DNA from: Monocercomonoides exilis
Lineage: Eukaryota; Preaxostyla; Oxymonadida; Polymastigidae
Assembly (NCBI GenBank): GCA_001643675.2
Contig: LSRY02000038.1
Span: 126,501 to 190,500 of the forward strand
Direction of reading: 5' to 3'
DNA: 64,000 nucleotides
Shown: positions 1-10,220 of the stretch, piece after piece
Layout of the letters: every line of letters starts with the position of its first letter
Numbering within the stretch: position 1 is the first letter of the stretch
Notes under the pieces: model-generated
Told to the model about the DNA's origin: nothing
Databases searched by the model: none
Seen by the model: only the letters and a program-made list of their open reading frames with translations
Made by a program: the position numbers and the translations under genes

Positions 1-2840
1 AACTTCTGATGATTCTTTGGAGTAAGTGATAGGGCTGAGCATTCTGAATATGAGCCAGAATAAACGAAAAACAATTTCTTTCACTCATCATTATTTATTC
101 GCATCATTCGTTTCACAATGAATACAAAAAACCTATATTTTTTTCTTTTTCTTTAGGAAAATTGGATTTTGATCATATTTTTGAAATGAAAAAATAACAC
201 GTTTCCGCAAGAAATCTGAAAAAAACATTGCACGAGAATGAAATAATATATGGGTGATTCTTTTTGAAAAGTCGCAAATATTTAATTTTCTACAGATCAA
301 AATTTTCATATTTTGCTCAAAGTCCTTTAAACATTCATCAAACTTCACCAAAATGGAATCTATTACTTGATAATGCTATTTCAAGCATTCTTGAGAAGTT
401 TTGTGAGCTGAAACAGAAATTTGAGCAAAATATGAAAATTTTGATCTGTAGAAAATTAAACATTTGCGACTTTTCAAAAAGAATCACCCATATCTTGTAT
501 TTATATATTTATCAGAATTTCAAACGGTCGTATATTGTGCAATAACCATCAAATATTTTTTATTGTTTAAATATTCATTCTCAAGCTAATAAAACAAAAT
601 TCAAATGCCTGATTTTCCATATTTTTTCTGAGTTCCTATCTTTTGGAAATGAATTTTGTTCGTGAAATCCAAGAAATAATTTGTAAGAAAATTATGATAA
701 ATTTTCTGAAGATAAATTGTGAGCTTTGATCGAATAACTTGAAATTACAAAATCCAACAAACTTTATAACAGCATAAAGAATTTATTTAGAAGAAAAAGA
801 AAAAGAAAAAAAAAAATTGTTTTGAAGCAAACAAAATTGAAACAAAAATTGCGAAAAACACTTTCTCTCAATTATTAAACAGAGATGAAGTTTGGATGCA
901 AAACTTTAAGTTGCTTTCTCTTCTCCTTTTCTCAGACCAATTCTTTCTGATTGTTTTGCCAGGCACTCCAAAAGTTTGAAGATCTTCCATTTTCTGCTTC
1001 TTGTCGAAAGTGATTGAAATGATTGCAAATGACAGCAGCAAAGCTTTCAACACAGCTCGAGTCATCTTCTGTTGCATTTGCCATCAGCAGATGAAGGAGA
1101 CAATGAAAGAGATGATGAATGAAGAGGAAGAGGAAGAGGAGGAGGAGGAGGAAGAAGAAGAAGAAATAGACTGAACAGAAGATAAGTTCATTGTGTAATG
1201 CGTGCTGATTGTCATTTTCTGTGGTTATTTTGCTTGAGATGAGATTGCAATGACAGAAGATGAAAAGCTGTTGAATGGAAAAGAAGATGCAGTCGATGAA
1301 TTTGTTGGATAAAAAAAAGACACGAAAAAAGAATATGTTTCTTTTCTTTTCTTTTCTTTTTTTCCATCTCAGAAAATGGAATGAATATTAATGCTGATGC
1401 AAAGAAGAGAGAAGCATCATCACCCATTTTGTGAAAGAATCATTCCAAGTCAGAGCACAGGAATCGACTTGATACGCACAGCGAAGAGTGCCAATCAGCA
1501 TTCACTCATTGCTTTCTGGCGGATAACAAACAAACAGAAAGGCAATAAAATAAAACTAAACAAAACAAAACAAAAATAAAATGATAGAAAATAAAGTTTG
1601 CATTTGAAAGAGCTATTCAATGAAAGAACGGCAGCTTTGCAGCAAAGTGTCGCTGTTGTCTATCTGCTGTGCTAGCAAGCTGATATAAACAGCAAAAACA
1701 GTCATTTTCTTTTTTCCGTTGAAATGCTCATCTTCATTTGTCATTTGAGCAACTGAAATGCAAATTGCATCTCTGATAGATCACTTGGCACATCTGTTAT
1801 CCTGTTTCATTGAAATGTTTGCTGCATTTGTCCTTTCCCTCCGAATGACAGCACAGAAAATTCAACTGCTTTCTTCTTTGCTCAGCAACTTGAATATCAC
1901 TCGTTTCAGACTTCACAGACGCACATTTGAATTTATCAAAATTGAAACTGAGGATAAAAAGGTCATAATTACCAAGCACTTCAATATCCAACAGAACAGT
2001 TATCGTGTTCACCGCATTGCGAATGCGTTGTAATAGCAAATATTTCACAGCTGTAAATTCGATGTTGGAGCTGCGTCGATTGAAATGATTTGCAATGCGA
2101 CAATTATTGAATAGAAAACAGGTTATTTTCAATCAAGTTGAATTCGTTTCCCATCTGCTCTGGAAAATAACTCCAAAAAAGAGCAGTAAAACATTTAAAT
2201 ATGAAATTTCCGTTTGCGAACTTGTATCAGAAGAATAAACCAACTTTTTTGCAACTCCTTGAACACATTTGGCGAAAGAATGCGCCCATAAGCAGCCGTA
2301 GTGCAGCTGAATTGCAAAATTCCTTGAATAAAGCAAATTATTTCTGAAGAAAAAATGCTTCGAGGAGAAGCAAAATCAACGCTTCAAGAAAAATGATTAT
2401 ATCAAAAAATATGACTTTTCAGATGTCCGAGGAAAATTGATAACAACCGAAGGAAGATGGGGAAAATGACGATTTTCACATGTTTTCTTCATTAACATTT
2501 TGTTTGATTTTGAATGAAAAATGAATCAGAGCAACAAAAATGAAATAAAAAGGTTCAAACTTTCAAAATACCCGAGGTGGTTTTCTCGAAATCTTTATGG
2601 AAAATAAATACTAAGAAAAGTTTATCAAAAAAAGTCCTCAAATTAACTGAAATCATTGTTGAAATCGAGTCATTTTATTTTTCTAACAATGAATATAAAA
2701 ATATGGTAAACAGAATCAGAAAACACAAAAAACATCGAACCCATCATATAATAAGACATGTTGTAGGTAAATGAGTTCTTTTGTTGTTTTGATCAATCAG
2801 TGAATAATTGAAATATTTGAATTGTTAGAAAAATCAAATC
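1..2840. other. Intergenic region without a supportable gene
   Basis: AT-rich DNA with only short open frames on both strands. The palindrome at 248-493 is listed separately. The stretch 870-2340 is less AT-rich than its flanks and has overlapping short frames on both strands; it may be decayed coding sequence, but I recognise no family. A GAG/GAA purine run lies at 1121-1165. Confidence 0.6.
248..493. repeat. Near-perfect palindromic foldback element
   Basis: Arms 248-321 and 420-493 are 74 bp each and reverse complements with one visible mismatch, around a 98-bp spacer. The ends read ATATGGGTGATTCTTTTTGA inward. The terminus resembles three other 250-260 bp elements here (22573-22823, 50633-50890, 61591-61845), so this is probably a MITE copy whose arms are unusually long or recently homogenised. 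It has no coding capacity. Confidence 0.85.
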
Positions 2841-5800
2841 ATGCTTGTGCAGTGTGTATCTGTGATATTTGTTGCATTTTCTGTTTTGTCGCAAACAACA
2901 GATCCAGCGAATACGGCGACAACTGTGTTTGTCAAAAGCGGGGCAACAGGGGGAAATGGAAAGACATTTGATTCACCTGTTGGAAGTTTGAAAGGAGCGT
3001 ATGACTTGCTTGCAGAAACAAGCAATCAAATGTTTACCATTAAAGTTATCAAAGGCGATGCCCTTAAAGCTGAAGCAATAACATTCGATAAGTCAACAGG
3101 AATCACGATTGAAGGAATAACTAATGCAGATGGAACAAACGAAAAAGTTGAGATAGATTGCGATGCAAAATCATATTGTAATCTGTTTGAGTGCAAACAA
3201 ATTGTGATGTTCAAATATTTAATATTCGACTTCCCAACAACGCTGGTACCGTATGGCTGTGGATTGAGAACAAATGCCGGCCCATTCGCGCTTATTCATG
3301 CTGTGGCAGGAACAGAAAATGAAGCAGGATCAGCTTTTCTACGGATTGAAAACTGTGACTTTGTTCGACCAACAACAGGAGAAGTTGAAATTCATCTTGT
3401 GAAAGTGAGTGCAGGATCATTTGCTATGGATACTGTTGAGTGCACTGATGAAACGAATACTGCAACATTTACAGAAACACCATTTTTGGTGGATGGAGCA
3501 GCAAGAGTTTCATTGGCATCATTGAATTTAAGAAAGATTACATCAAGTTCAAATTCTGTGGTGAAAATCTCAAGTACAAATAAAATTGAGATTTCATTGG
3601 ACTATTGCACTTTCACAGGATGCGTTTCAAGCGGTACAACAACAGCAACAAGTGGAGCATTATATGTTGAAAGCGTCTCAGCAGACAGCATATTTTGGAT
3701 AAGAAATACAGGCCCAACAACATTCACCACATGCACCTGCGAAAATGGAAAATCAGGAGGAATCTATTTGAAGATGACGGGAATTTGGGAAGCGAGCAGA
3801 TTGAGTTGGCCAGCAACAAAAGAGAATTTGGTATTCACTGGTTGTGCTGTAGGAGAATGGGATTCAATCAAGAACACAGGATTGTATTTGGATGTGCCAG
3901 TGAGCCTTCATGAGGAGATAGCAGCAGCTATGAAGCGAAGTTTTGCAGCCGATTACATATGTGCATTTCATTTGTGGTTTGTTGCAGCAAAAGGAGCAGA
4001 TGGAAATGATGTCGATTTCACATCAACATATTTTGATCCTCAGCTGTCACCTCCAAACATAACCTGTGTATATGCGAAGAATGGGGGACGTGGCAATGGT
4101 CTGACAAAGGAAGAGCCGATAGGCAGTTTGAAAGATGCATATGAGAAATTAGCGGAAGGAAAAACCGAACTTAATATTTCCGTGTTGAAGGGTTCAGGTG
4201 CTTTGAAAGCAGAAGTTGTGACATTTAGCAAAGCCAGAAATATGAGCATTAGAGGATTTTCAGCAAACGGGGGATATAATGAAACAGTTGCAATAGATTG
4301 CAATATTCAGTCAGAGCACGATCTGTTCACATGTGAGCATTTTGTTCATTTTGAAAGATTGGCTTTCCAGTTTCCAGCAACTTTGGACAGGAATCAGGCT
4401 GGCAGCACAACGACAGATGATGCAGGATTTGCGTTGATTGCAACTGGTTATAATTCTGAATGCATTCACTTGGAACGTGTTAGCTTTGTCCGTCCACTAT
4501 TTGGAGATATTCCCGTGAAGATACATCTTGTGAAGGCGACACATGGTGATATTCATATGTTTAATGTTGAATGTTTGGATGACAGCAATTGCGTCACATT
4601 TGCTGTGTCACCATTTTTATTTGCTGGTGCAGGTCCCTTATTAATGTCAAGCATTACCATATTATTTCTCGATATAAGTAATTTCTTTGTAAACAATTTT
4701 GCCTCATTGATCCGAGCTAACTATGTGGATTTTGATATTCACTATTCAAATATTCTCTCTGCGCAAATTCGTGAAAGTGGAGGAACTTTGCTGAATATTG
4801 AGAACAGCAATATTTCGCTGAGTTCAATAAATATGATTGGCTCAAGCAATTTAGCAGCAGGAACGAAAGCGGCTGAGAATGAGAATTATGAAGAAAACGG
4901 GAAAGAAGAAGAAGAACATTTGAGCTGCCAATTTGAGAGAGCAGCTTTTTCCTTTAAGAATTGCACAACAAATATCTCTTATGTCATATTTACAAATTCG
5001 TCTTTTGGAGCTTTGAAAGTGGTTGAAGGGAAAACAGTTCTTGATGACGTTTCGTTTGTGGGCAACGCAACAGACTCAGCAAATTATATTTCAGTGCAGC
5101 GGAACGTTTTGTGTGAGAGGGGCGAGCTTGAAATCCGTTCATATATCGATGAGACTGGCAGAAGAGATCCAGATCGTCTGGGCGAAGGGGAGTATCTGGA
5201 AATGTGGATGCAGAGCAATCAATGCACTGTCAGAGGGATTTTCGACTCGACAAGAGACGAAGGCTGCCATCTTGCTGAAGAAGAGCTGAGGGAATTTCCT
5301 CAAAAAGTGTATCTGTTCTGCCGGCCACATATTTCGGGGAATGTTCGGAGCGAAGACGAAGAAGACATTTCTGTTCATTTCACTGGAAGGAATCTTCTTC
5401 CGTGTCTCGTGTCGTTCGAGTGCTGGGGGATGGATGCGTCGAATGCAACAGCCGAAAAGCAGGTGACCCGGATGCCGTTTTGGAGGAGCACTTTTGAGCA
5501 GGCGGAGGAAGTTGTGGTGGAAGTGCGGAAGAGTCAGCTGCTGTCTCTGTTTGGCGGAACAGAAATGCAGATTTATGTTCGGGCAGTGCTGAAGCTGAGA
5601 GAAGACACGATTTCTGGGGAGGATGGGAGTGGAGGCTGTGTTGTGAAGACAGAATGCGTTCTTGTGCAGAACATGTCAGGCTCAGCGAGGGGAAGCGGCG
5701 AGGGCAGCGCAGAACAGCCGAAGCAGTTTGCTTGGTGGATTGTTGTTGTGGCTGTTGGTGGTGTGGCGATTGCTGTTGTGGCAGTGTATGCGATTCTGGT

Positions 5801-6845
5801 TGTGGTTCAGAAGAAGCAGAGGAAGAAGAAGAGGGGATCAAAGGAGTGGATCGATATTGGAGAGGAAGATGAGACGGATGAGAAAGAAGAGGCAGATGAA
5901 AAGAGAGAGAAACAGGAGGTGCTTAAAGAAGAAGGCAGAATGATGAGAAATCCAGTGATGGAGGCACATTCAGAGCGAAATGTGCAGCCTGTTCCAATTT
6001 ATGATCTTGGAGCAACAACTCAATCAGTTTTCGTGCTGAAGTCAGAGGCAGAAGAGAATGAAGGCAACTTCTTGAAAAATAAGCAAATGAATAACACAGA
6101 AAATGAAAAGCATTTGAAAGAGTCGATGAAACAACAGAGTGGCAGAGCTTGTGATGATGAGCATTGCAGAAGCCAAACATCAAAAGCAACCAAGGCAGTT
6201 GAATTTTTGAAGCCGAATTGGGAAAACGGAGCAAATTCATTCAGAAGCAATTTGTCGAGTGCTGCTCTTCTTTCGAATGAAAATGCATCAATCACACAAC
6301 ACTTGAACAGCATGCCAGGCAGATTGAATGAATCAGCAGTTCATTTTGAGCAAAGAGCAGAAAATGAAATGTTGGGAGATTCATTTGTTGAAGACATTGT
6401 GAGGCAGATTTTGCCTTCGTCGACTGCTTCGTGTGAGTGGAATGAAGGCGGATGGCAAGCAAATGGATTGGCAGTGCATTCAGCAGGAGTTGTTGCAGAA
6501 GGAAACATTTTGCATCAGCTGTCATACAGTGAAATGGATGAAAGGGGAATGGTCTATGAGAATGTCAATGAAACAGCAACAAGGCAGAAAGAGAAAAATA
6601 AGGGGAAGAAGGGGAAAAGAAGGAAAGGGAAAAAACAAAAACATTTGAAAGCAAATGATGAACATGAAAATGAAGAAGAAGAAGAAGAAAATGATGAGAT
6701 GGAAGAAGAAGAAGAACAGACAACGAAAAAGAGAAAGAAGAAGAAGAAGAAGAAAGCAAAGAAATGTGAAAGAACTGAAGAGGAAGAGGAAAATGAAGAA
6801 GAAGAAGAAGGAAATGAAGAAAACGAAATGTTGGATGATTTGTAA
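2841..6845 (+). CDS. Pmp-like beta-helix type I membrane protein 1
   Basis: Single-exon gene of 1334 aa starting at an ATG followed by a signal peptide (MLVQCVSVIFVAFSVLS). The ectodomain holds two tandem copies of about 400 aa. Both begin with the block VF/VYxKxGxxGxGxT, continue with a GSLKxAY motif and contain V(D/E)CxD; the second starts near residue 410. The layout resembles secreted right-handed beta-helix 'Pmp' proteins of anaerobic protists. One transmembrane helix lies at about residues 964-989 (WWIVVVAVGGVAIAVVAVYA), followed by basic stop-transfer residues and a cytoplasmic tail of about 345 aa that ends in alternating Lys-rich and Glu-rich tracts. Probably a surface protein; ligand unknown. 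No kinase-like segment is visible in the tail. Confidence 0.85.
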   Translation: MLVQCVSVIFVAFSVLSQTTDPANTATTVFVKSGATGGNGKTFDSPVGSLKGAYDLLAETSNQMFTIKVIKGDALKAEAITFDKSTGITIEGITNADGTNEKVEIDCDAKSYCNLFECKQIVMFKYLIFDFPTTLVPYGCGLRTNAGPFALIHAVAGTENEAGSAFLRIENCDFVRPTTGEVEIHLVKVSAGSFAMDTVECTDETNTATFTETPFLVDGAARVSLASLNLRKITSSSNSVVKISSTNKIEISLDYCTFTGCVSSGTTTATSGALYVESVSADSIFWIRNTGPTTFTTCTCENGKSGGIYLKMTGIWEASRLSWPATKENLVFTGCAVGEWDSIKNTGLYLDVPVSLHEEIAAAMKRSFAADYICAFHLWFVAAKGADGNDVDFTSTYFDPQLSPPNITCVYAKNGGRGNGLTKEEPIGSLKDAYEKLAEGKTELNISVLKGSGALKAEVVTFSKARNMSIRGFSANGGYNETVAIDCNIQSEHDLFTCEHFVHFERLAFQFPATLDRNQAGSTTTDDAGFALIATGYNSECIHLERVSFVRPLFGDIPVKIHLVKATHGDIHMFNVECLDDSNCVTFAVSPFLFAGAGPLLMSSITILFLDISNFFVNNFASLIRANYVDFDIHYSNILSAQIRESGGTLLNIENSNISLSSINMIGSSNLAAGTKAAENENYEENGKEEEEHLSCQFERAAFSFKNCTTNISYVIFTNSSFGALKVVEGKTVLDDVSFVGNATDSANYISVQRNVLCERGELEIRSYIDETGRRDPDRLGEGEYLEMWMQSNQCTVRGIFDSTRDEGCHLAEEELREFPQKVYLFCRPHISGNVRSEDEEDISVHFTGRNLLPCLVSFECWGMDASNATAEKQVTRMPFWRSTFEQAEEVVVEVRKSQLLSLFGGTEMQIYVRAVLKLREDTISGEDGSGGCVVKTECVLVQNMSGSARGSGEGSAEQPKQFAWWIVVVAVGGVAIAVVAVYAILVVVQKKQRKKKRGSKEWIDIGEEDETDEKEEADEKREKQEVLKEEGRMMRNPVMEAHSERNVQPVPIYDLGATTQSVFVLKSEAEENEGNFLKNKQMNNTENEKHLKESMKQQSGRACDDEHCRSQTSKATKAVEFLKPNWENGANSFRSNLSSAALLSNENASITQHLNSMPGRLNESAVHFEQRAENEMLGDSFVEDIVRQILPSSTASCEWNEGGWQANGLAVHSAGVVAEGNILHQLSYSEMDERGMVYENVNETATRQKEKNKGKKGKRRKGKKQKHLKANDEHENEEEEEENDEMEEEEEQTTKKRKKKKKKKAKKCERTEEEEENEEEEEGNEENEMLDDL

Positions 6846-9800
6846 CAGCAGAAATGTTGTGAATTGGGAATGAAAGGGAATGGTGTTTTTGAGCAACGCG
6901 TGTTGAATTTTGTCTGTCTTTTCCATCTTCTCCTGCTGTTTGTTGTGTTTCATCGAAAAGTGAGCAATTACCCAAAAAGCTGGCTTTGTTGAATGAAGAA
7001 GAACAGAATCTTTTGAAAAAGGAAGGAAAAGTGTTATTAAATTTTTTGCTTGACAAAAACATTCTGTGAATTGGAGAAAAAGAAGAGCTTTGAAGCAATT
7101 CAGAAGAATATTACGAAAAAGGAGAGAAATTCGAGGAAAGAGAGAATAAATTTAACAACAAAAGATTCAAAGCCAAAGGGATCATTCGAGAAGAATGAGA
7201 ATTCTATCGGGTAGAACGAAAAGTTTCAATTGGCCAATCATTTGATCTGTTTGAGCTGTTGTTTTTGTGGAATTCAGAAAATTTATTGAACTTTCATTCA
7301 AAAAAAGTGAGTTTTATTCGATTTCCTCCAACAAATCATATCTTCTTCCATAAATTTTAACAGCTTTCATTTTCTTTTCTTTTTTGAAGTATTTTCGTGT
7401 TTCTTTTGAAGAAACCAACTTTTATATGTTGAGCAGCTGAAGTTGAGCATTTTCTATGTTTTTTCTGATATGTATTACAATACTGTTTTCTTTTGTGAAA
7501 TATGATATTCTTAACAGAATTGATTTATATGAAATATGTGTGATTTTTCGTTTGTGCTTTTTTCGTTGTTGGACATATTTTGAAATTCTTCTGTTTTATT
7601 CATCTTCAATTTTGTGCGCTTTTTCATTTTCATTCGTTTTTTAAAAGTTAAATGAGCATTTTATCGGAATTGAAGATTTTTATTTTTGTAGTTGGAACAA
7701 ATGAGCCAGGTTGTGATTTCATTTGAAATTGTCTTGTTTCATGCTTTCTATCAAGATTCTTGTGCTGTGTTTTATTTGTCTGATTAAACATTTCTTTTAT
7801 TTGTATGTTTTCAACTCCAATTTTTTGTCAATAATTATTTCTATATGTTTATGAAGATTGAGCATTAATGAAGTTAAATGTTTCTCTGCTTCCACTTCAA
7901 CTTCAAAGTAATTTTCTTTTTTCTTTTTTCTTTTTTTGACAATTTTTATTGATGTTTTATTGCAAGCATTATTGTTGTTCACTATTGAAAAAGTCAATTC
8001 ACATTTGGTTAGTTTTCTTTCGTGTTGAATTTGCATTTCTTGCTCTTTTCGATTTCAATTTACAATTAATTTACAAAAAAAATTATTTTCAAGATTACCA
8101 AATATTTTTAAATATGTTTGAAAGCAAATGATTTGAGAGATTTCCCTTCAAGTCCCACACTTGTTAACAACTTATTTCAAAATCAAATAAAACAAGTCAA
8201 TGAAAAGAAACGTTTTTGAATAACAAGGAAAAATAAAATCAAAAATTGTCAATATTTCATCGTCAGTTGAAGGAAAACTCAAAGAAAAACTCATATGCAA
8301 GAACAAAAAACTATTTTCTTGAAGAAAAAGAAAATTATTTCTTCATCCTCTTCCTCTTCTTGTTTTTCCGCAATTTATCTTCAATCTTTTTTTTTTCATC
8401 TTTCATTGTCTTGAACAATTGTTGATAAGGACAAACAAACAGAAAGCTTCTCAGTACCTCTCACAAAATGAGAGGTCATATCTTATTTCAGAAACAATTT
8501 CATTTGTTCCTCCAAAACTTTTTTCAATCACCCAGCTTTTCAAAAGAAATTCCTCCGTTTTTGACACACTCGTTCAAATCGCTCTCAAAAGGAAGCAAAC
8601 ATTTTTCAAAGGAATATTTCACCACCACACTTCCTCGTTGTTCTGCAAAGCTTCACCACGCTTGAAAGTGGCTTTGTGATTTCTTTGCTCTTCATCTGGA
8701 AAAGCCTATGAAATGTCTCAAGTCTTGTGTTCCACATCTTTTTTGTCTTCATTTTTTCTTTTCCTTCTTCATTATTCAGTTTATCTCTTTTCTTTGAACA
8801 CGACTCCTTTTAAGCTCTTCCAGTTCTCCTGCTGATTCCTTTAAGAAATGGAGCACGTTCACGCCTGTGCTTTCCCATTTCCATTTCCTTTGACATTCTT
8901 CAAGTGAAAGCTAACAAATATGTTAATATTCAAGACGAATCAGTAACTTGTGTTCCTGATGATTCTTGAAAGCTTCGCTTGTCTCATTCTTGAACAGCTC
9001 TTTTGACACATCAAACTTCAAGTTTTTTTTTTTTTTTTTCATGCAAAATTTTTCTCTTTTTTGAAAAAAAATACTATCTTTCTCACACTTTATCAGTGGC
9101 AATGCTAATCAAAACAAATTTACCATTTCAATAACTTTGATGTTCTTTATTCCATCATTCTTTTTTATACATATTTCAACAGGCGAGCGATGTGCTTGAA
9201 GAGAACTTTCATTGAAAAGAAACATCTCTAAAATAATAGAAATAGAGAGCACCCATAAGGGCAAATAACCATTTTTTCATTCCTCTCTATTGTTCCACCT
9301 TCTTCTTCTATTATCATTCTTTTGTTAAATTAACTCACTGGAATTAGTTGAATAATTCTGTCAATGTTTCAAAATGGTATTTGTTATGACAAATGTGACC
9401 AAAAAGGAGAACAGGATATTCGACTGAAATTTTCCTTTCTCTCATTGTTTTTAAAGTTCATTGAAAACATCTTCGCAGGGGATGATATAATTTTCTTTCT
9501 CTATCATCTTGAATAGCATCCCTTCGCACTTCTTCAATAATCATCTCTTGCTTGGTTCCATTGAAACTGCTTGTCTGAAAAAGAGTTTTCAGAAAACAAT
9601 CACTTTGTGCTATCAAACAAAAAGGAAAATATATCTGAAACAATATCATTTATTTATAAGAAAACATCTGAATCTATTCCGATTGAATGAGTCCATCATT
9701 TGCAACATTTTCTTCAATTTGCTTCTCCCCAAAAAGAACACTTTGAACAATGTTTGTATGATATTCAGAAGCCAACAAACAAACATAATAAATTATCAAA

Positions 9801-10220
9801 TGGAATGTTTTTGTGAAATAATAAAGTGCTGGTGTTGTATTTTTTGAAATGAAAACCATTCACAAATGCAAACATAAAAACAGATAAAGTATCAAAAATA
9901 CATACATATGCAACAAAAAACACTCAGCTGCAAAAACACAAGCAAATAAAAATATTTTATCACACAAATATTGATAAATATTTGACTATATACAAATGAA
10001 AAAAAAAATATTTTCTTGCACAAAACAAGACAGAGGTGCTGACACGCTAAATGGATTGGAATTACATCAAGAAGGAAAGAAACTGAGAATTATTCAAAAC
10101 AAACAAAAACAAAAAACAAACACAAACACAAAATTGACTTAAAAATTCTAATGAATACTCAATTCAAAACAATGCAAAAACAAAACTTTTTCTCCTCTCA
10201 AAATTATTCAATCAACCAAT
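6846..10220. other. Intergenic region
   Basis: AT-rich, 3.4 kb between convergent Pmp-like genes 1 and 2. I see no intact gene. A decayed family relic at 8530-9000 is listed separately. Minus-strand sequence at 9458-9649 may be an older part of the same relic but is too degraded to claim. Confidence 0.6.
8530..9000 (-). pseudogene. Decayed copy of the oxymonad ELYLNEI/SAW repeat family
   Basis: Two minus-strand segments match the family member at 48.7-50.15 kb. From 9000 downward, ELFKNETSEAF then NHQEHKLLIRLEY parallels ELYLNEIREII then YHQKHHNLASLAY. From about 8885 downward, VNVLHFLKESAGELEELKR parallels VNVMHFAREAARELEELAR. Between and after these the frame is broken by stops and shifts, and the N-terminal half is not clearly recoverable. 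It is a non-functional relic; function of the parent family is unknown to me. Confidence 0.6.
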
